Assembly (NCBI GenBank): GCA_002633005.1
Contig: NMRA01000002.1
Coordinates: 2,202,655 to 2,264,654 of the forward strand
Direction: 5' to 3'
DNA length: 62,000 nucleotides
Origin: Phoronis australis
Lineage: Eukaryota; Phoronida; Phoronidae
This document shows positions 20,464 to 35,400 of the stretch, piece by piece; the first letter of the stretch is position 1, and every line of letters starts with the position of its first letter. The position numbers were made by a program, and so were the translations under genes. The notes beneath the pieces are model-generated. The model ran no database searches, had not been told where the DNA came from, and saw nothing but the letters and a program-made list of their open reading frames with translations.

Positions 20464-23400
20464 CTACAAAAAAAAAACAGTGCAAATAAAATGGAAACTA
20501 AAAAGAGACAGCCGGATTATCCATTGCCTCTTTTGCAAACCATGGTTATAGAGAGCTTATACGCTGTCTGATGAGAAGACATCGGGCGTCTGATCCACCG
20601 GTTGTAAACTGCTTCACACGTGAACCGTCAAACGTCTAATCTGGTTACTTATTGTTTTTCCAAATCAGACGGCAAGTCAGTCTTCTTAAAATAAGGCTCC
20701 ACAAATTAATGACCTCATTGTTAGAGTCTGCCTGGCCGTGACTGTTGTACCAGATTGTCCTGAATACCAACATTTCTGCATGTTAGTGTTATGCTAACTG
20801 CTCGGTCGATGTGAGATGAGATGCAGTTCGAGCATCCACTTCAAAAGGATTCTAAGCCTTTTTTGATGATTTCAGCTGATCCTCACTCTGTCACCTGTTC
20901 ATGCATTATAGGCGTCAATGGTGACAAAAAAGGCGGAATCGTCTAAAAATTTATACTCCCTATCTTACAAATTGGACGTCATGGTCCTCGGTGGTAGTCT
21001 TTTCCACAATTGCCGTGTAATTTGATAAAAGCGTAGGCCACGCTTGCGCGTGTAACAGACTTTGAAAGGAGTTTTCAAACTTTCTTCCAAACATTTGAGG
21101 ATTGTCGTTGTTACAGAGATTTATTTTTTCAGAGAACTGGATGGGAAAGTGGTTTTAGTATCTGTTTTAATAAATGTGGAATGATTACAAAAAGGCAAAT
21201 AGAATGCATGATGAAAAGGTTGGCTAGCCGCTTTGAATAAGTGGCCTCAAAGGCGTCCAAATCAATCGCCGTAGCAGTGTCATTAATGTGCAAAATGCTA
21301 ATGTGTTGATCTGACCAGCACGGATAAACAGAACCAAAGCTCAAGTTACGACATTGAATGCAGCCTTCTCACGGAAAACAGATCTGACGCAAGACGTGCT
21401 TTCAGATGGGAAGTTTCCCAAATCAAATGTCCGATTAGTCTCCAGATGGAAAACTTTTTACTTTTGTCGAGATCGTAGGCGGCTCGATTGTTGCTGCCAT
21501 CAACAGTGAAATATTTCATGTGCACCCCCATGGCCGGTTGCGCCTCATAGAGACATTAGCACGCACAAATCCATCATCATTAAGTGAGAATCAGGGTGGT
21601 ACGATGTGGGTAAACAATGCGCAAATGGTAACTCTCACCCAATGAACATCAAGTAAGAACCTAACCTCAAACCTCATTGAATGTAGGTCAGTACTCATGG
21701 TGAGAAGGTTGATGTGTCGTTTGATTTGGGATCGAACGATAAGGAGACTGACCAGACGTCTGGCAACTGCTCAGACAGCGTATCGGATTTTCGACATGCC
21801 CTCTAATCGGGCGACATCTGAATATTTTATAAGACACGTGCATGTGCACCTCTTGGCATAGATTTCCCGATTAACAGATTGGGGCTGACCCCTGTGGAGA
21901 ATGGTTTGTGAACAAACAGGTGAGTCTGGAATTTCCGTCTCCATTCCTGATTACCCGATCAGCAATTTGCATTGCACACCTCTTTGTAACTTGCAACTAA
22001 TGTACATGTTGGCAGCAAAATTTACGGTTCAATTATCTAATGAAGAGCCAAACCTAATAGTTAAAGGCCGACGCTGCCTTGAAAGTGGCACCTCGGCCCC
22101 TTGCGAGAAGTCACATGAAACCCAGTCGCGGATTTAAGGTGGCCCAAGGGGGCGATGACCCCCTAAAATTCTCCTACTAAGATTCCATATGACAATACGG
22201 GGGTGCGAATGTCTGATGGGCAAAATCATGGCCACCTAACTCAAAATCCTGGATCCGCCCCTGGCACCCGACAAACAAACAAGATGTCAGAGGCACATAC
22301 ACTGTCGCTATACTACGTTCCTAATGGAATCGATGAATGCTTTCTGCACTTTCTGAAAACGCTTCGACAAAGACAACAGGCGATACTTTTCAGCTGAGAA
22401 TCGTACGTTTATGATTTGGAAATTTGTAAAGGCGACGATGAAAAAATAATTGTTCCAGGAAAAGTATTTTGGAGGTAGCAAAAATCCGAAGAACCCCACG
22501 GGGCTCACCTTCATTTGAAAACTGACAAGACAGCTGATGCGATATGTTCATGTAAGGCTGCATACATGTATGTACGTTAAAGTCGAATTATCTGTACGAT
22601 GCCATGGATTTTAGGATCTTTCAAAAATATCGGTGAAGATTCGCCGATATTTTTATTCTGCCGTCTGCTAAATTCCGCCAAATGAAAAATAGGTCACAAC
22701 TGATGGGATTCTCCAAGTAAAGTAGGTCGAGTCGACAGAACTGTTTATACTTTTCTAATATTCGATCAAAATATTCTGGTTTAAAATCATGTTCATAGCT
22801 CTGGCACATACTCATCTCATCCTAGGCAAGCAGTTAGCTCCGGTAGGTCTAGGTCTGTTAAAGTCAAATTAATGCATGGAACTTGCCGTCATCAAGTGCA
22901 CCATGAAGACATCAAAGTTAGGCCAACCTTCTCACAAACTTCATATTTTTTTAGTTTCATTGCATAAATGTATGTGTCATTTAATTTTAAACGTAGCATG
23001 GGTACTAAGCTTTGGTATGGTAACAAAAGATGACAAGTCTAGTGTAGTGGCAAAAAGTGGCCATTTACAAAAATAACTAAATTGTTTTTCAAAGCTTCAT
23101 AAATCCGAGTATCGTGTTTGAATACCTACAAAATGATCTCTCCTTAACTCTACAGGCGTATTGTATACTAGAGGTTCTCATCAAAAAGTAATTCAACTGT
23201 TTATTTTTATGACAGGAGCTCGAATGAGGCTTTAAGTTTAGTAATCTAGTGCCAGCCCCTCCCTGCAATGCCTATCGAATGTGACAATTTTGGTGAGAAG
23301 TCCAGTTGAACGCCAGCCTTCGGATTTTTGAATAACAAAAATGTACCTGTGCTACGAAACTGAAGGATCATTATAGGTCGAAATAAACGAAAAATAATAA

Positions 23401-26400
23401 AATGTCCTTACAAACAACTTTGCGGGCCGCCAAACTAATGCATTAATCCAGCAGATGCCGAGACAAAGGCGCCCCAGACTAGAGAAACCCCAGAATCAAA
23501 ATCAAATAAGCCTCCAGTATAGCCACCAAACTGAAAATTACGTATCTTTTAAAAAACATATTTGTTTTAACCTTCGAGTAATCCAGCTAACATTGCCAAG
23601 TTTAGCTGCTGGTGTGGCTGCTCACACAGTTTGATCCAATGTTTACACAGTCGACAACACTTTTGGCTTAGGGAATGCCCAAAAATGACGGGATGTTCTT
23701 GTCGAGATGAATAGCGGCTGTCAGAACTACACACGCCACATCAACACCGTTTCACCATTCTTATCGCACAATTTTTGAGCTATAAGCTAAAATAAGGTTT
23801 ACCGACAACGATGTTGTTTGTCGAGTAATGGCGGCTTGGAAACGCAGACGAATGTGTGTCAAGAATGCTGTGTTCTGTCAGTTAAGCCATTAGTCATAAT
23901 ACTGGCGATTGGTCAATTATACAAGACATGGGGACCTACCTGCTAAAGTTGTTGCCGTCTTGTATACTTTCAGGCAACTCCTTTCCGGTTGTCTCTGGGA
24001 GAATGAGGGAAAGAAGTCCGGCGGTGATAGTAAGTCCTCCAAACACGATTTGCGGCAATGCCACGCCGAAAGGTCCTCCGAGCATTTTGCCCTGTTGTAG
24101 TACAAGTATTTCAATTAACATGTCTTAAGAGACCAAAAGACGGAACTTTGCATACGCGTTTTAAATGCATAGTTAAGGACATTCCTCAACATGCAAATGT
24201 CATCATCATGAAATAGCAGGCCTCAAAAGCAGTTTTCACCCACTTCCTCACAATATCGTTACCTCCATGCACGTATGCATGAGTAGACGCCGACGTTATT
24301 TCCAGGTCGTGAAGCGAGAATCCCATAACAAATTCATAAAGACAATCACACTTGTTGAGCAGATCACTGTCACCCAATACACTATTACAGAGTCAACTGC
24401 ACAACGTACACGTGTTTGAAATCGCAGTGTCCGCCCACGTTGACTACTGGAATTGATTTCTTGAGAGTGGGTGATACATTGCTGGCAAACTTCAGAGCGC
24501 GTCAAGAGTGGTTCAATTTTAAGGTATAGACCTTTTAAATTCACAGGGTTAAATCTTTTGAGTATACTTTAAAGGGAAGAATTAAAATTACAATAGCTGC
24601 ATTATTTTTATCTCTTGTGTTTTTCACGTGCCCTTCAGGTTACAATGCTTCCGACCTGTAAAGTAGTCTTTTAAAGTACATGTACATGAATACCGAGCAA
24701 GTACAAATACACAAAGAAACGGATTTAATCATTTGCGTCATCAATATAAATTGCATTGAAATCTGTGGCAGAGACCATTAAACAGGTTGCCAGGTTTCTA
24801 GAGTCCACATTGAATTTCGAAATCATCATACGAAAACACTGGATCCATCTATAAGATCGGTCGGCAAGATTCTCAGATCAGACAAAACAATTACCGACCA
24901 TCAGTGTACATGTATAAGAAATTCTCAGCATTTTGTACTCACCGAGTCCGCAATTGGAGCGCATACCATACCACCTACACGAGCAAAAGTAGAGCTCAGT
25001 CCCATCAGTCCATTCCTACAAATCGTAGGGAAGATCTCGGCAGACCAGAAGTAAATGATGGCAAATCCAACGGAGGCGCCAAATTTCCCAGTCATTGAGA
25101 GGGCTATCAACCACTCATTGTTTGCTGGAAATAAATGATATAAAATTTTCACAAGCAAAGGTAAGTACTGGAAACGTGCCGGAGATGAAAGAACGTTAGG
25201 ACCTGATAGTACCGTTTTTACACAAAGATCAATGTGGACCGCTCTGTTTTAAAACTTCTCGTGATAAGAAACGCAAAACCAGATTGTTTATATTTGTATG
25301 GCCGGGTTACGCTTGTGGTAGCCAAATCTAAGTTATTCCTCTTTAACTGTACCTACGCTGTATAAGCCAAGTGATTGAGAAAAAAACTTAATGAAGTGAA
25401 CTTTTACTCACAATCAAAGTAAAGAACAACGAAAATGGTGCTGATACATGCGAGACCTCCTAGCACCATATTGCCGGCATGTGGATATTTTCTGCCCAGC
25501 CATTTACATGCAAAGCAGAAAGCATAGGCGGGGAATTCGACGAGTCCAGACAACATGAAGTTGACAAACACATCTCCTCCCAAGTTACCGCTATTCAGAG
25601 ATAACCCGTAGTAGACCATGGAAACCACCATCCTGAAATATTGAAATAGTAAAGATTTAGCTAGTATTCATGTTTGTGCGCGGAGACTTAGGTACTGAAT
25701 TAGTTATTAACTCGTGGAATTCAATTTTGTGCAGATAAAGAGTCAGTCAAGGAACAGTTGAGTTCCTCCGGTGGTTATAATTTAATATAACCATAAACTT
25801 GTTTGATGCAGCCCGAAACAATAACGGAAACTTACTACACGTGAATTCATGCAGACTTAACGCCACAACATGGTACACTCACTGCAAAATAACTTAATGA
25901 AATCTAATCTGCCTGTCTGTACCATAGACATCTTAATACTATAGACCGAGCGCACGCGCTACTGCAGCTGACAACTTGACGCCATATTGGATAGTGCTAC
26001 TAGTCATGTGACACGGTTAATTGCCGCGTAAACAAACGGGGCAAATTACTCTTTTCAAAGCGCGATGTCTAACAAATAAAGAGGCGGAAGAGCGTGATTT
26101 TTTCCAGAAACATAAAAAACTTGCACGGGGTTGAACCTAGTACACCGCTGTTTAGTACTCGTCTTCTTGTTCCAGTAAAAGGTCCAAATAGCGCGAAATT
26201 CGAGCCGCCACCTACACTGTATACTTTAGACTGGGTGCGCGCATGTGATCCTCTGCCTTGCCCCCCCCTAAATCAAAATTCTGGATCCGCCTTTGGAACG
26301 GATGAGTAATGACGAGACGGGTTTTCAGTGGCGTGAGGTCAAATTTTCAAGGGCTGAAAATTTTTCACATTAAATTTAGACCCTGTGAAAAAACTAGCCG

Positions 26401-29400
26401 GGGGCATTTGTCACGGGGTCATTATTTAATGCTACACCGGGTCGGTTGTGTATATTTCTACCCGGTTTCAAGTGGGAAATTCTGTATTTTGGTTATAGGT
26501 CGGATGCGCAATTCAGTCGTACAGGTTTGATATTTTGGTTACTATGCACTTTACTTTTTGCGCAAGTTTTGAGTCACAAAACAAAGAGCTCGTAAGCAAG
26601 CAGTGCAAATCCACAAAATTTCCAACATCAACTTTAACATAAGTACAGATTTTGAAGGGATATGGTTGTTTCAATACATCAGGAGAAATCTGATTTTGGA
26701 ATAGTTATTAAGAAATGAGTTCTTAAAGCAGTATACATGTCAACAGCGAATACATTATTCACTTAGATGTACTGATTTTGACTGCTAGCAAGTAGGTTCG
26801 GGGATGTTACTTTAAGAACAAGTAAAAACTACATATGATTGTCATTAATACCAAATATTTACTTAAATGTAATTAGCAAACAGCAGCATCATTGGATGAC
26901 AGCAGATGGTGATCAATAATTATCTTTTTAATTCATCTTATATGGTCTCAATCTCCAAGACTGATTTGGAAACAACGCATACATGTATAGTCGCTCCGCT
27001 TAAAGTATGGTGACATAACATAAAAACCTAGTTGCAGCACCACTAAACTCTATGGCAGCACCAAAAACCCCATGACTCAATGACAGGACCAAAAAACTTA
27101 ACACTTTGCCCGCATTTCCTGACTGATACCGTAGGGCTCCCAGTGTTTTCCGTTTTCCGTCATTTTTGTCCTGTGGAGCACTTTCCAATATAGCGTCATA
27201 TTGACAACGCGAGGTGCATGTATCTGAGTAGCGCGCGTCTATGGTCTGTACATCCCCGTGAAATTTTTTATGGATTCCGTCTTCGCAGTGATTCCAAACA
27301 GAAGCGTCTTGACTGCAAACAATGGGTACTTCGAATAGGTGAAACTTGCGCATAGGACGAAAAAGAGGTCTTTGAAACTGGCCTTCGAAATTATTTTAAA
27401 TTGTCTTTGATATCAGGTGCCCTGAAGTTTTTGTGGATCCTCTGCAAACACCAGGTTTGGTCACGTGACTTTCGACATGCTGCTTCCGACTTTTGCTTAA
27501 CTTGCTCCAGAAACTAAGTGACTTATCACGTGAGTGTCACCGTTTCTTCAAACTCACCAATTGAAAAAGATAACGAGGCTGCGTATAAGCAGTGTAGGTG
27601 CATGAATGAGCTCCTTCAGAATTTCTATAAGACCCATTGATGGACTCTTCGTGGTCTCTGCAGCTGGCTCTTCGTCGAACATTTTCTCAGGAAGTGTCAC
27701 ACGATTTTCCTGGGACAATTGAAAGGGAAACGCTAATCAATAAACTGTCAGAGCAGATAGACTAAGAGACAATGCTAATGTTTTTACATGTACATGTACA
27801 TGTACGTGGAAGGCTATTGATGGAAAGAATGAGATATCAAAGTTTGGGACGTCATTGTCAACCATTGCTTATGCAGATACAACACTTGGCGCTTACAAAA
27901 CTTGGATTTCTGTGTTCGCAATGTTTACACTTAGAGATGTGTTGTTCACAAAAGTGCTTACCTTGGCTGCGCGGCGTATTATTTCCTCAGCTTCTTCTTT
28001 GCGACCTTGTGCCAGGAGCCAACGCGCTGACTCGGGAACAAAGCTTTAATATCATCAGAAACAACGCTTAAAGTTAATCCAAGACGCCACCGTTTAATGG
28101 CAATAGTTTTCGTATTTTTAAAAAATACATGTATTCAAAGTCCTATTTATTAAAAGTGATAACTATCAAGAAAATATGACTTCTGAGATGTCGTAGTTAA
28201 CTTTCTTGAAGAAAATGAGTTTTTGGAACTTCGTTTGGCTAATATTAACTTAATATGGATTTTGCTTTGTAATTACAATGATATGTTTATGTAACATACT
28301 AAAATTAGTAACCAATCAAATGTCGATATTTTTAAAGAATTAAAAACATAAACTTGAGCGAAGAAGTCGATTAAGAAAGAAGAAAGACAGTTTTTGCACA
28401 CGTACCATACATAACAGAGAAACAGAAAGGACGGAGCGGAATAGGAAAGTTGAAGCCAGGTCCATTCTCTTAGAAGGTATCCGAGACCCGTTAAAACAAG
28501 TATGCCAGAGGCGAAAAAGAACTCTATAACGATCCCAGCAAAAAGTCGCATTGATGGAACCATTAGTTCCATACCTGAAAATGAAAAGATGAGTAGAAAA
28601 GCTAGAGATCTTACGAAAAAATCACCTTTCTGGCAAAGGTGCGTTCTCGCTGTTGGAAATCAGAACTTACAGTTTCGATATGGTGACATTTTATTGACTA
28701 ACGATGTCATTATCAGTATTAAACGGGCTGGGTGATGGTACATGTATTTCAATGTTTCTGAAACACTGCCGTTGCTAAATATGGGCTCAGAGTTTTGACG
28801 TGTTTTGCCTGTAACCGTCGAGGTACAGACTGTAATCGCGACCCCGTGCCGGGATCTTAAAGGTATGGGCGGGTAACTGCTTTCGATGGAGCTTTGATTT
28901 TGAGAAAAAGAATTGTTTTCGGAGGATTTCATCTGCAGCACTGTTGTCTTTTGTCAAATGCATTTTGAGACGGTTGTTGGGTAGTAAACATCCAGTGACA
29001 AATAACTTGGTGATTCGTGAACAATATGGCGGAAACCAACACCGCTTACTTGAGTTCACCACAATTGATGTGAGCATGCTCGTTCGGTACAATTCGCCAT
29101 TTTCACCACAACGTTATAAAGTACATATATAACGTCACACAGAAATGGAGTGACTTTTTATCGGAAGAGTATGGCTGTGAATATAACAGCCATGATGTTT
29201 ACGAGCCAGTAACCCTCCGGCAACGCATTTGAGAACTGAGTGAGAGAGGTTTGCCGTGGATGACATCCTCGGAATTAGCATACGTCTAGCAGGACTACAC
29301 ACGCTTTGATTTAGCTTACCATATACCGATAAAATATATAGCGGCGGTAGCAGACGCTATGAGCTGTATCATACTCCAGTCACGTAAGCCGTATGCCATG

Positions 29401-32400
29401 CCAGAGAGGATCGGGTAGGAAACGGCAAACAGACAAAACCGCACAAGGACCGTGTTTACGCGAACGTTTAAAGCAAATGTCTCCATCACTAAAACAGTAT
29501 GTGATTGCAAATATGTAATGCTTACTACAGCACGTCAAATATAAATTAAGTTTTTAGACTTTCATATTCTTTTTTTAAAACTAAAAAATAAAAAAGCACC
29601 ACATTGACATCTACCGAATAACCAACATTAGTTTGTAAAGGACGAGTTTGCACCATATCTCCCATTATAGACTATTCCGATATCTGTCTCTCCATCTAGC
29701 GTTATTCCGGTGTTGCAATCATTTTTATTGCGCATCCTCTGGGCTGCTATTATTGTCTCATTGTCAAGGTCAAGGTCAGTGTGCACAGTCTTGGACGTCA
29801 CTACATCTGTGCATCTTCACCCTGATAATGTTGTCCTCGTTATTACATGTAAAAGAATTTTTACAATCATTCAGAGTAGCCAACTTACCCACGACGAATG
29901 CTGTCATGAAAATTCCAGAGTTCGATGCACCGACCAAGAAGCGGAGGATGACAAATACAATGTAATTTGGTGAGAATGCACAACCCACACCAGAAGCCCC
30001 TTGAAGGAAAATTGCAATAAGCAGCGTCTTCTTGCGGCCAATCCTAAACAAACATAGAGCCGTTTACCTCGAGGGTACCTAAGGAGTTTTGCTATGAAGT
30101 TTGAAGCACCAAAATAACAATCCACGTATTTTATACACGTTATGGAAATAATATGACCATCTTCTGAGGCTGCTGCAACAGCCGTTTCCTCTGCTACTCC
30201 TACTGCTGCTGCTGCTTCTGCTACTGCTGCTGTTGCTGCTGCTGCAGCTACAGATCCTGACAAGCTAAAGTACTGATTCATGTTGAAGATCGGCTGAGTA
30301 TATCCAAATTTGTATTCTTAAGAGCTATTCCTTTCACAGACTTTTAAGTGCTGCGTAGTGTAATAGAAATTTCCGTCCAGCGTCGCCTGTAGGGTCTATA
30401 ATTATGATGGCGTTTCGATCATTTCACTGTTGAGTTTGGATTAGGAATAGAGGCTCTCATATACCACAGTAAATACTACGATTGATAGGTTCGTACGAGA
30501 GGGAACACGTAACAGCAGAAATTTAGTACATGTATCAAGAACCTAAGCTGCGGTGTGTTCTAATGCTCAATTGGAAATTCAGTGGGCGATTTTAAAGAAA
30601 GGAAAGGGATTTTTTAAGTATCGTTACTGGAGAAAATGATCTTTTATAAATCTGGAGGGGGATGCTATGGTGGGAAAGATAGGAAAATGTTGACAAACCC
30701 TACTTAAGAGATTGTGCCGACCAGTTGGTTGGAAGGACAATATATTGACGACCGAGAGGAAAGTGTTACAAAACTGTCTTAATCCTACAAAAAGTCACCT
30801 GCAAATTGGCTTGATTGAACGCACGACAATAATGAGCCACAATATCAGATCGACTTGGCAGGATGTCTATGTCACTCCGTACTTACGCGTCGGATAAAAG
30901 TCCAAAGCCAAAGGCACCGACTAAGACACCTCCCATGAATATTACCGTGGCGTAGGTTGCTAAAGGGGCATCTTTACAGACAAGATTATACTGAAACACA
31001 AGAATAAATTGTTTCTTATTTGCAGTTCAGAGTTAACGGTGTGGACGCAAGATTACGTAGAACCTTATCATCCACAAATCTGTAAATTCAGCTAAATATG
31101 CTCGAAACTACATGTATAGAGTTTAATTAGGAAAAAAAAAGTAAATTTTCAGATGTTTAACTTGATACCAATCTGCCATTAACAAAAGGAAGAACGATAC
31201 ATTCATACCAGAACGCCAGTATCAATTACAGTTTTCTACATTATCGTTTCGTTTTCGCTTTAAGCAAATTTATTTTTATGAAAGTTATACAAGTCCTATT
31301 TTCTATAGTGTTTCGTGCAAACGTGGAACATTTTAAAAACAGATAGTGACACCATTTGGTGCAGAAACCATATTATCTAAAAGTTTAATATGATTTCGCC
31401 ATTTCTGTGACGTGATGTTTTTGCTGTTTACTTAAAAGTGGATAATTTTCTAACAATCATCGTTCAATAATGTCAGTGGTTACGGTGATGAGGGTGATGG
31501 CAAAGCGATGAGAATTGTGGTTGCTGTGATGCTTGACGATGGTGGTCTCAATGGAGATGTTGGTTTACAGGTATGTACTGATGACGACGAGAACGAGGAC
31601 TACGACAATGACGATAACAATGAAGATGATGTTAGTGAAGATACTGATGATGATTATGATGATGATGATGATGAAGATGATGGCATAAGACACCTACGCC
31701 AGCGGCGATGATAAAGATGAAAAATCTGTCGGTTCTTGTGGTTGTAATGCGGATAGTTTTTAAAATATGGACGGACCACTAGTGATTCAACGATTGTTGA
31801 TGCGATCGGTTATTGTGTGGATGGTGGTGGTTGTGATGACGACGATGGTAGCGACAGAGATGCTGATGATTACGACGACAACGGTGGCAGAGGTCGTGAC
31901 GATTACGATGACGTCAAGATTGGCAATGGTGAGGGTGATGATGTTAATCATGCTGATGAGGAAGAAGGTAGTGGATGGTGGTGTTATCGTTTTTCGGCAG
32001 GTCTAAGTATTGCAAATACTTTAAAGTACCTGTGTTATTATAGTTTCTTGGAACGTCGACTTGTCGTAAACCCAAGCTGAGCATTCTCTTTTATTCAATG
32101 TAATGTTTAGCTTCTCCCACGTTGATCCGTTCGACTTTAGCAAGTCCCACGAAGGTGAAGTCATGTTAACACCAGTGTACACGTGACAAAAGTCGTCTTC
32201 CGGTATGAAGGCTTTAATATAGAGCTCGTGCGTCTTATTAATGGCGTCGAAAGTGTCGCCGTCATATCCCGGAATGGCGCACCTGTGGAATAATAAAGTT
32301 ATTGGCAAAGAAAAATACTAATATAACCCCAAACAAGGGGTAAGAGCAATTACAGTAAGTAAGGAAGTAAGTAATTTTTTATTGTAGTGGCATGTGCTCA

Positions 32401-35400
32401 AATGAATTTAAACAATGAAGACGTTACAAACACTAGGAACACCCAGACCTCCACGGGGCTTATAAGTCACTTCAGATACATGATACAAAAAAGAAAAGAC
32501 AAGTGTACGCACATTGCAAGAGGACCAGAAAGAGAAGGCCGAGGTAAAAGTGATCATAAATAAATATAATTTTTCCTTACTTCAAAAATATTTTTGATGA
32601 AAACTGAAGTTTTTCTAATAACATCTCTTTGCATGATTGTAATTAATTTACTTTCACAGCTTTCTGCACGGAATCGTGGATATTTAATCTCAACTTGACA
32701 ATAAAAGGTGTTTCTGGCATCTAAGAAAAACGGAACCTCAAACAGAAAATGTAGTTCAGTTTCGACCTGACCAGTGTGACAAAGACAGCAAATTCTGTCA
32801 TCAAAATATAGAGAACGAAAACGCCCAACCTCAACCAATAGGTGTAGGATTCCGGTTCTAATTTGAGCAAGAATTGACCTACTAGGCCGAGTTAAGTCTA
32901 AATTCACGTAAGGCTCAACTTCAAAGACATTCTTCATCAAAACATAGGTTCTTAACTTTGGTTTCGAACGGCTTTCAAACAACCACCTATTACATGCTAA
33001 ATCATCCAAAATATTCTTACAGTGAGACAGTTTAACTGAACGTAAGTCATGAAAACAATCCGAAATCCCTAATTCTTCAAAAATGCTCAAGACTTCAGAC
33101 GACCAATTATTAGTACAAGTAGTGTAGTCCCACCAAAATATTCGGTATATTAGTCTATCATCCTCGAAATTAATAATACGATTCCACATTCTCAAAAGCT
33201 CAATTTTCCGCCTAACACTGGGGAATTCCCACCCCATGTCACCCATAACAGCATGATTAGGAGCGAATTTGTGAACGCCCAAGAAAAATCGCGCGGCTCT
33301 ATTCTGAATGACATCATAATCCTGTAGACTAGAGCCGCCCCAGACACCTACGCAATAATCTCTAACAGGCACAACACAAGCATTGAATAATGTAGTGAAC
33401 GTTCTGTACCTCATATTTTTTATTCTTTTTAAATTTATTAATTAAAACGCCCAAAGCTCTTCCGGCAGATTCGGATAGAGTTTTAGCAGTTTCAGAAAAC
33501 TTCAAATGTTTATCTATAATTATTCCTAAAGATTTATATTTGGGTACATATTCTAGGTCTAGTCGACCCAACCGAAATGGATATAAACTACGTGAGACAT
33601 GCTTGGATCTGAAGTGAATAACATTATTTTTTTTCCTGATTGACAATTAGCCTCCATTTAGAGCACCATTTATCAACTATATTCAATAAACCCTGTAAAT
33701 TTTCTTCGCTCTCGGCAAGTACCACTATATCATCAGCATAAAACAAATTTAAAATGAAACATTATCAGCACCGATAGGAATTCCTAAATTTGACTGTTTT
33801 AATTCCTTTGCCAAATCATTACATTAGCACCGGGGTAGCCACCTAACAACAAGATCTCTAGGCTCACAGCCTGCACAAAAAGGCGGACACGGTGTGACAT
33901 GTTTCCTTCAAGTTGGACCTGGATTCGAGTTTAAATTTTAAGACGTTGTTTAATAATTTTCTTAAGGAAGACCAACCAAATTAGTTCATTTTGAACTGTG
34001 AAGGAGCTTCATGCCATGGAGGCTTGCAAAAAGAAAAAGCCCATCGAGTAATAGGGCTACCTAATAGAAGAGAGCACTTTGAAATACACACGAACACGTT
34101 ACACAACCTGGCCAATGAGAAAAATGAGTAGCCTTCTAGTCGAGACAAAGTCAAGTGTTAATTATTCCACTGTTCAGAAGCGATATCGCAGACAAATTTT
34201 CCACCGAGACTGCATCTCAAAGTCAAATTACTTAAAAGGATACCAAATTCTGTTTTGGCCTATTAACATACATTAATGGAGTATGCCACCCGAAAAACAA
34301 TCCATTTTGTATCAATTTAGATCGAATAGTTCTATTCGGTTGCGTTACCTGACATCTGACGGCAGACGGAGGTGTTGAAATTATCCAATGACGTCATTGG
34401 TTTCACACGCAGTCTGTTCAGCAGTTCACAACACGGGTTACTAGTGTCAGCTTATCGCTTGAATTCATCCTTTAACACCAAGAAATCATCAAACTTCGAT
34501 GTAAAACCTTTTAAATTACACCGAGTTCTTATAAAAACGTGTTGTTTTATTTCGCTGTTATGGGTTTACTGGTTTTTCCTACAAAGTTCGGTAGGCCAAT
34601 TTACCAAGGTCCGTAGCAGTAGGTTGGGTTCTGTTCGGAGATAAATTCGAAGTATTCTTCCGTGAAATATAGACAAGAGAACCTAGATCTGTGTTGCATA
34701 GACTTGTGATTTTTGGATTCTAAACCCACAAAACTCTTGTTATCCCGGGCAGTGGCTTGGAACCCGATCAGGCCCGTCGCGGCCGCCGGGACTGGCACGA
34801 ACATAAACCAGCTTGAGTTGGAAACTAAACCTCCAGTCACGAAAAGACTATAATAGTGAGCCAAAGAAATAACGTGCTCGTAATTATTTATGTGAATTAG
34901 TCACGCAACTGAAAATCTACTTACTTGCCGGGAGCCACGAAGTCGGATTCCCCTTCCACAAACCCTCAGGGCAAAGGTTGTACAATAACAATGATTTGAA
35001 TAATGTATTTCTAAATAAAGATTCCCCTAACATGTGACCATAGCATATAAAATCGAGTGATTGTTTCACAACAGCTTTCTGTCAGCAAACTCTGAATTAG
35101 CATGCGCTCACACGGCCTCGGTGCCCGGTCAGTTACCTTTATCGGCGGCATCAAAAGCCGGTAACGCAGTGGTTTATCCATTGCTGGCTTCTCAACTTTT
35201 GCACTCACGAATAATCCAAGGCATTACAAATTGTATCTAATGAAACAGACTTTGTTTCAGTTTTATATAAGCATTGGTTAAAGTGAGAATAATTCATTTT
35301 GAAACAGAACGCAGAATTATAAACGTTTACATGGCAACTCGCCCGGCGCCAATCCCGACTCAGTCAAGAGCTCATCTGACAAAGACTTCACTGGTCGGAT

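Noticed and set aside
21129-21531. Two minus-strand open frames in intron 10 of gene B
   Set aside because: No similarity to any SLC22 exon or transposon protein that I recognise; probably chance.
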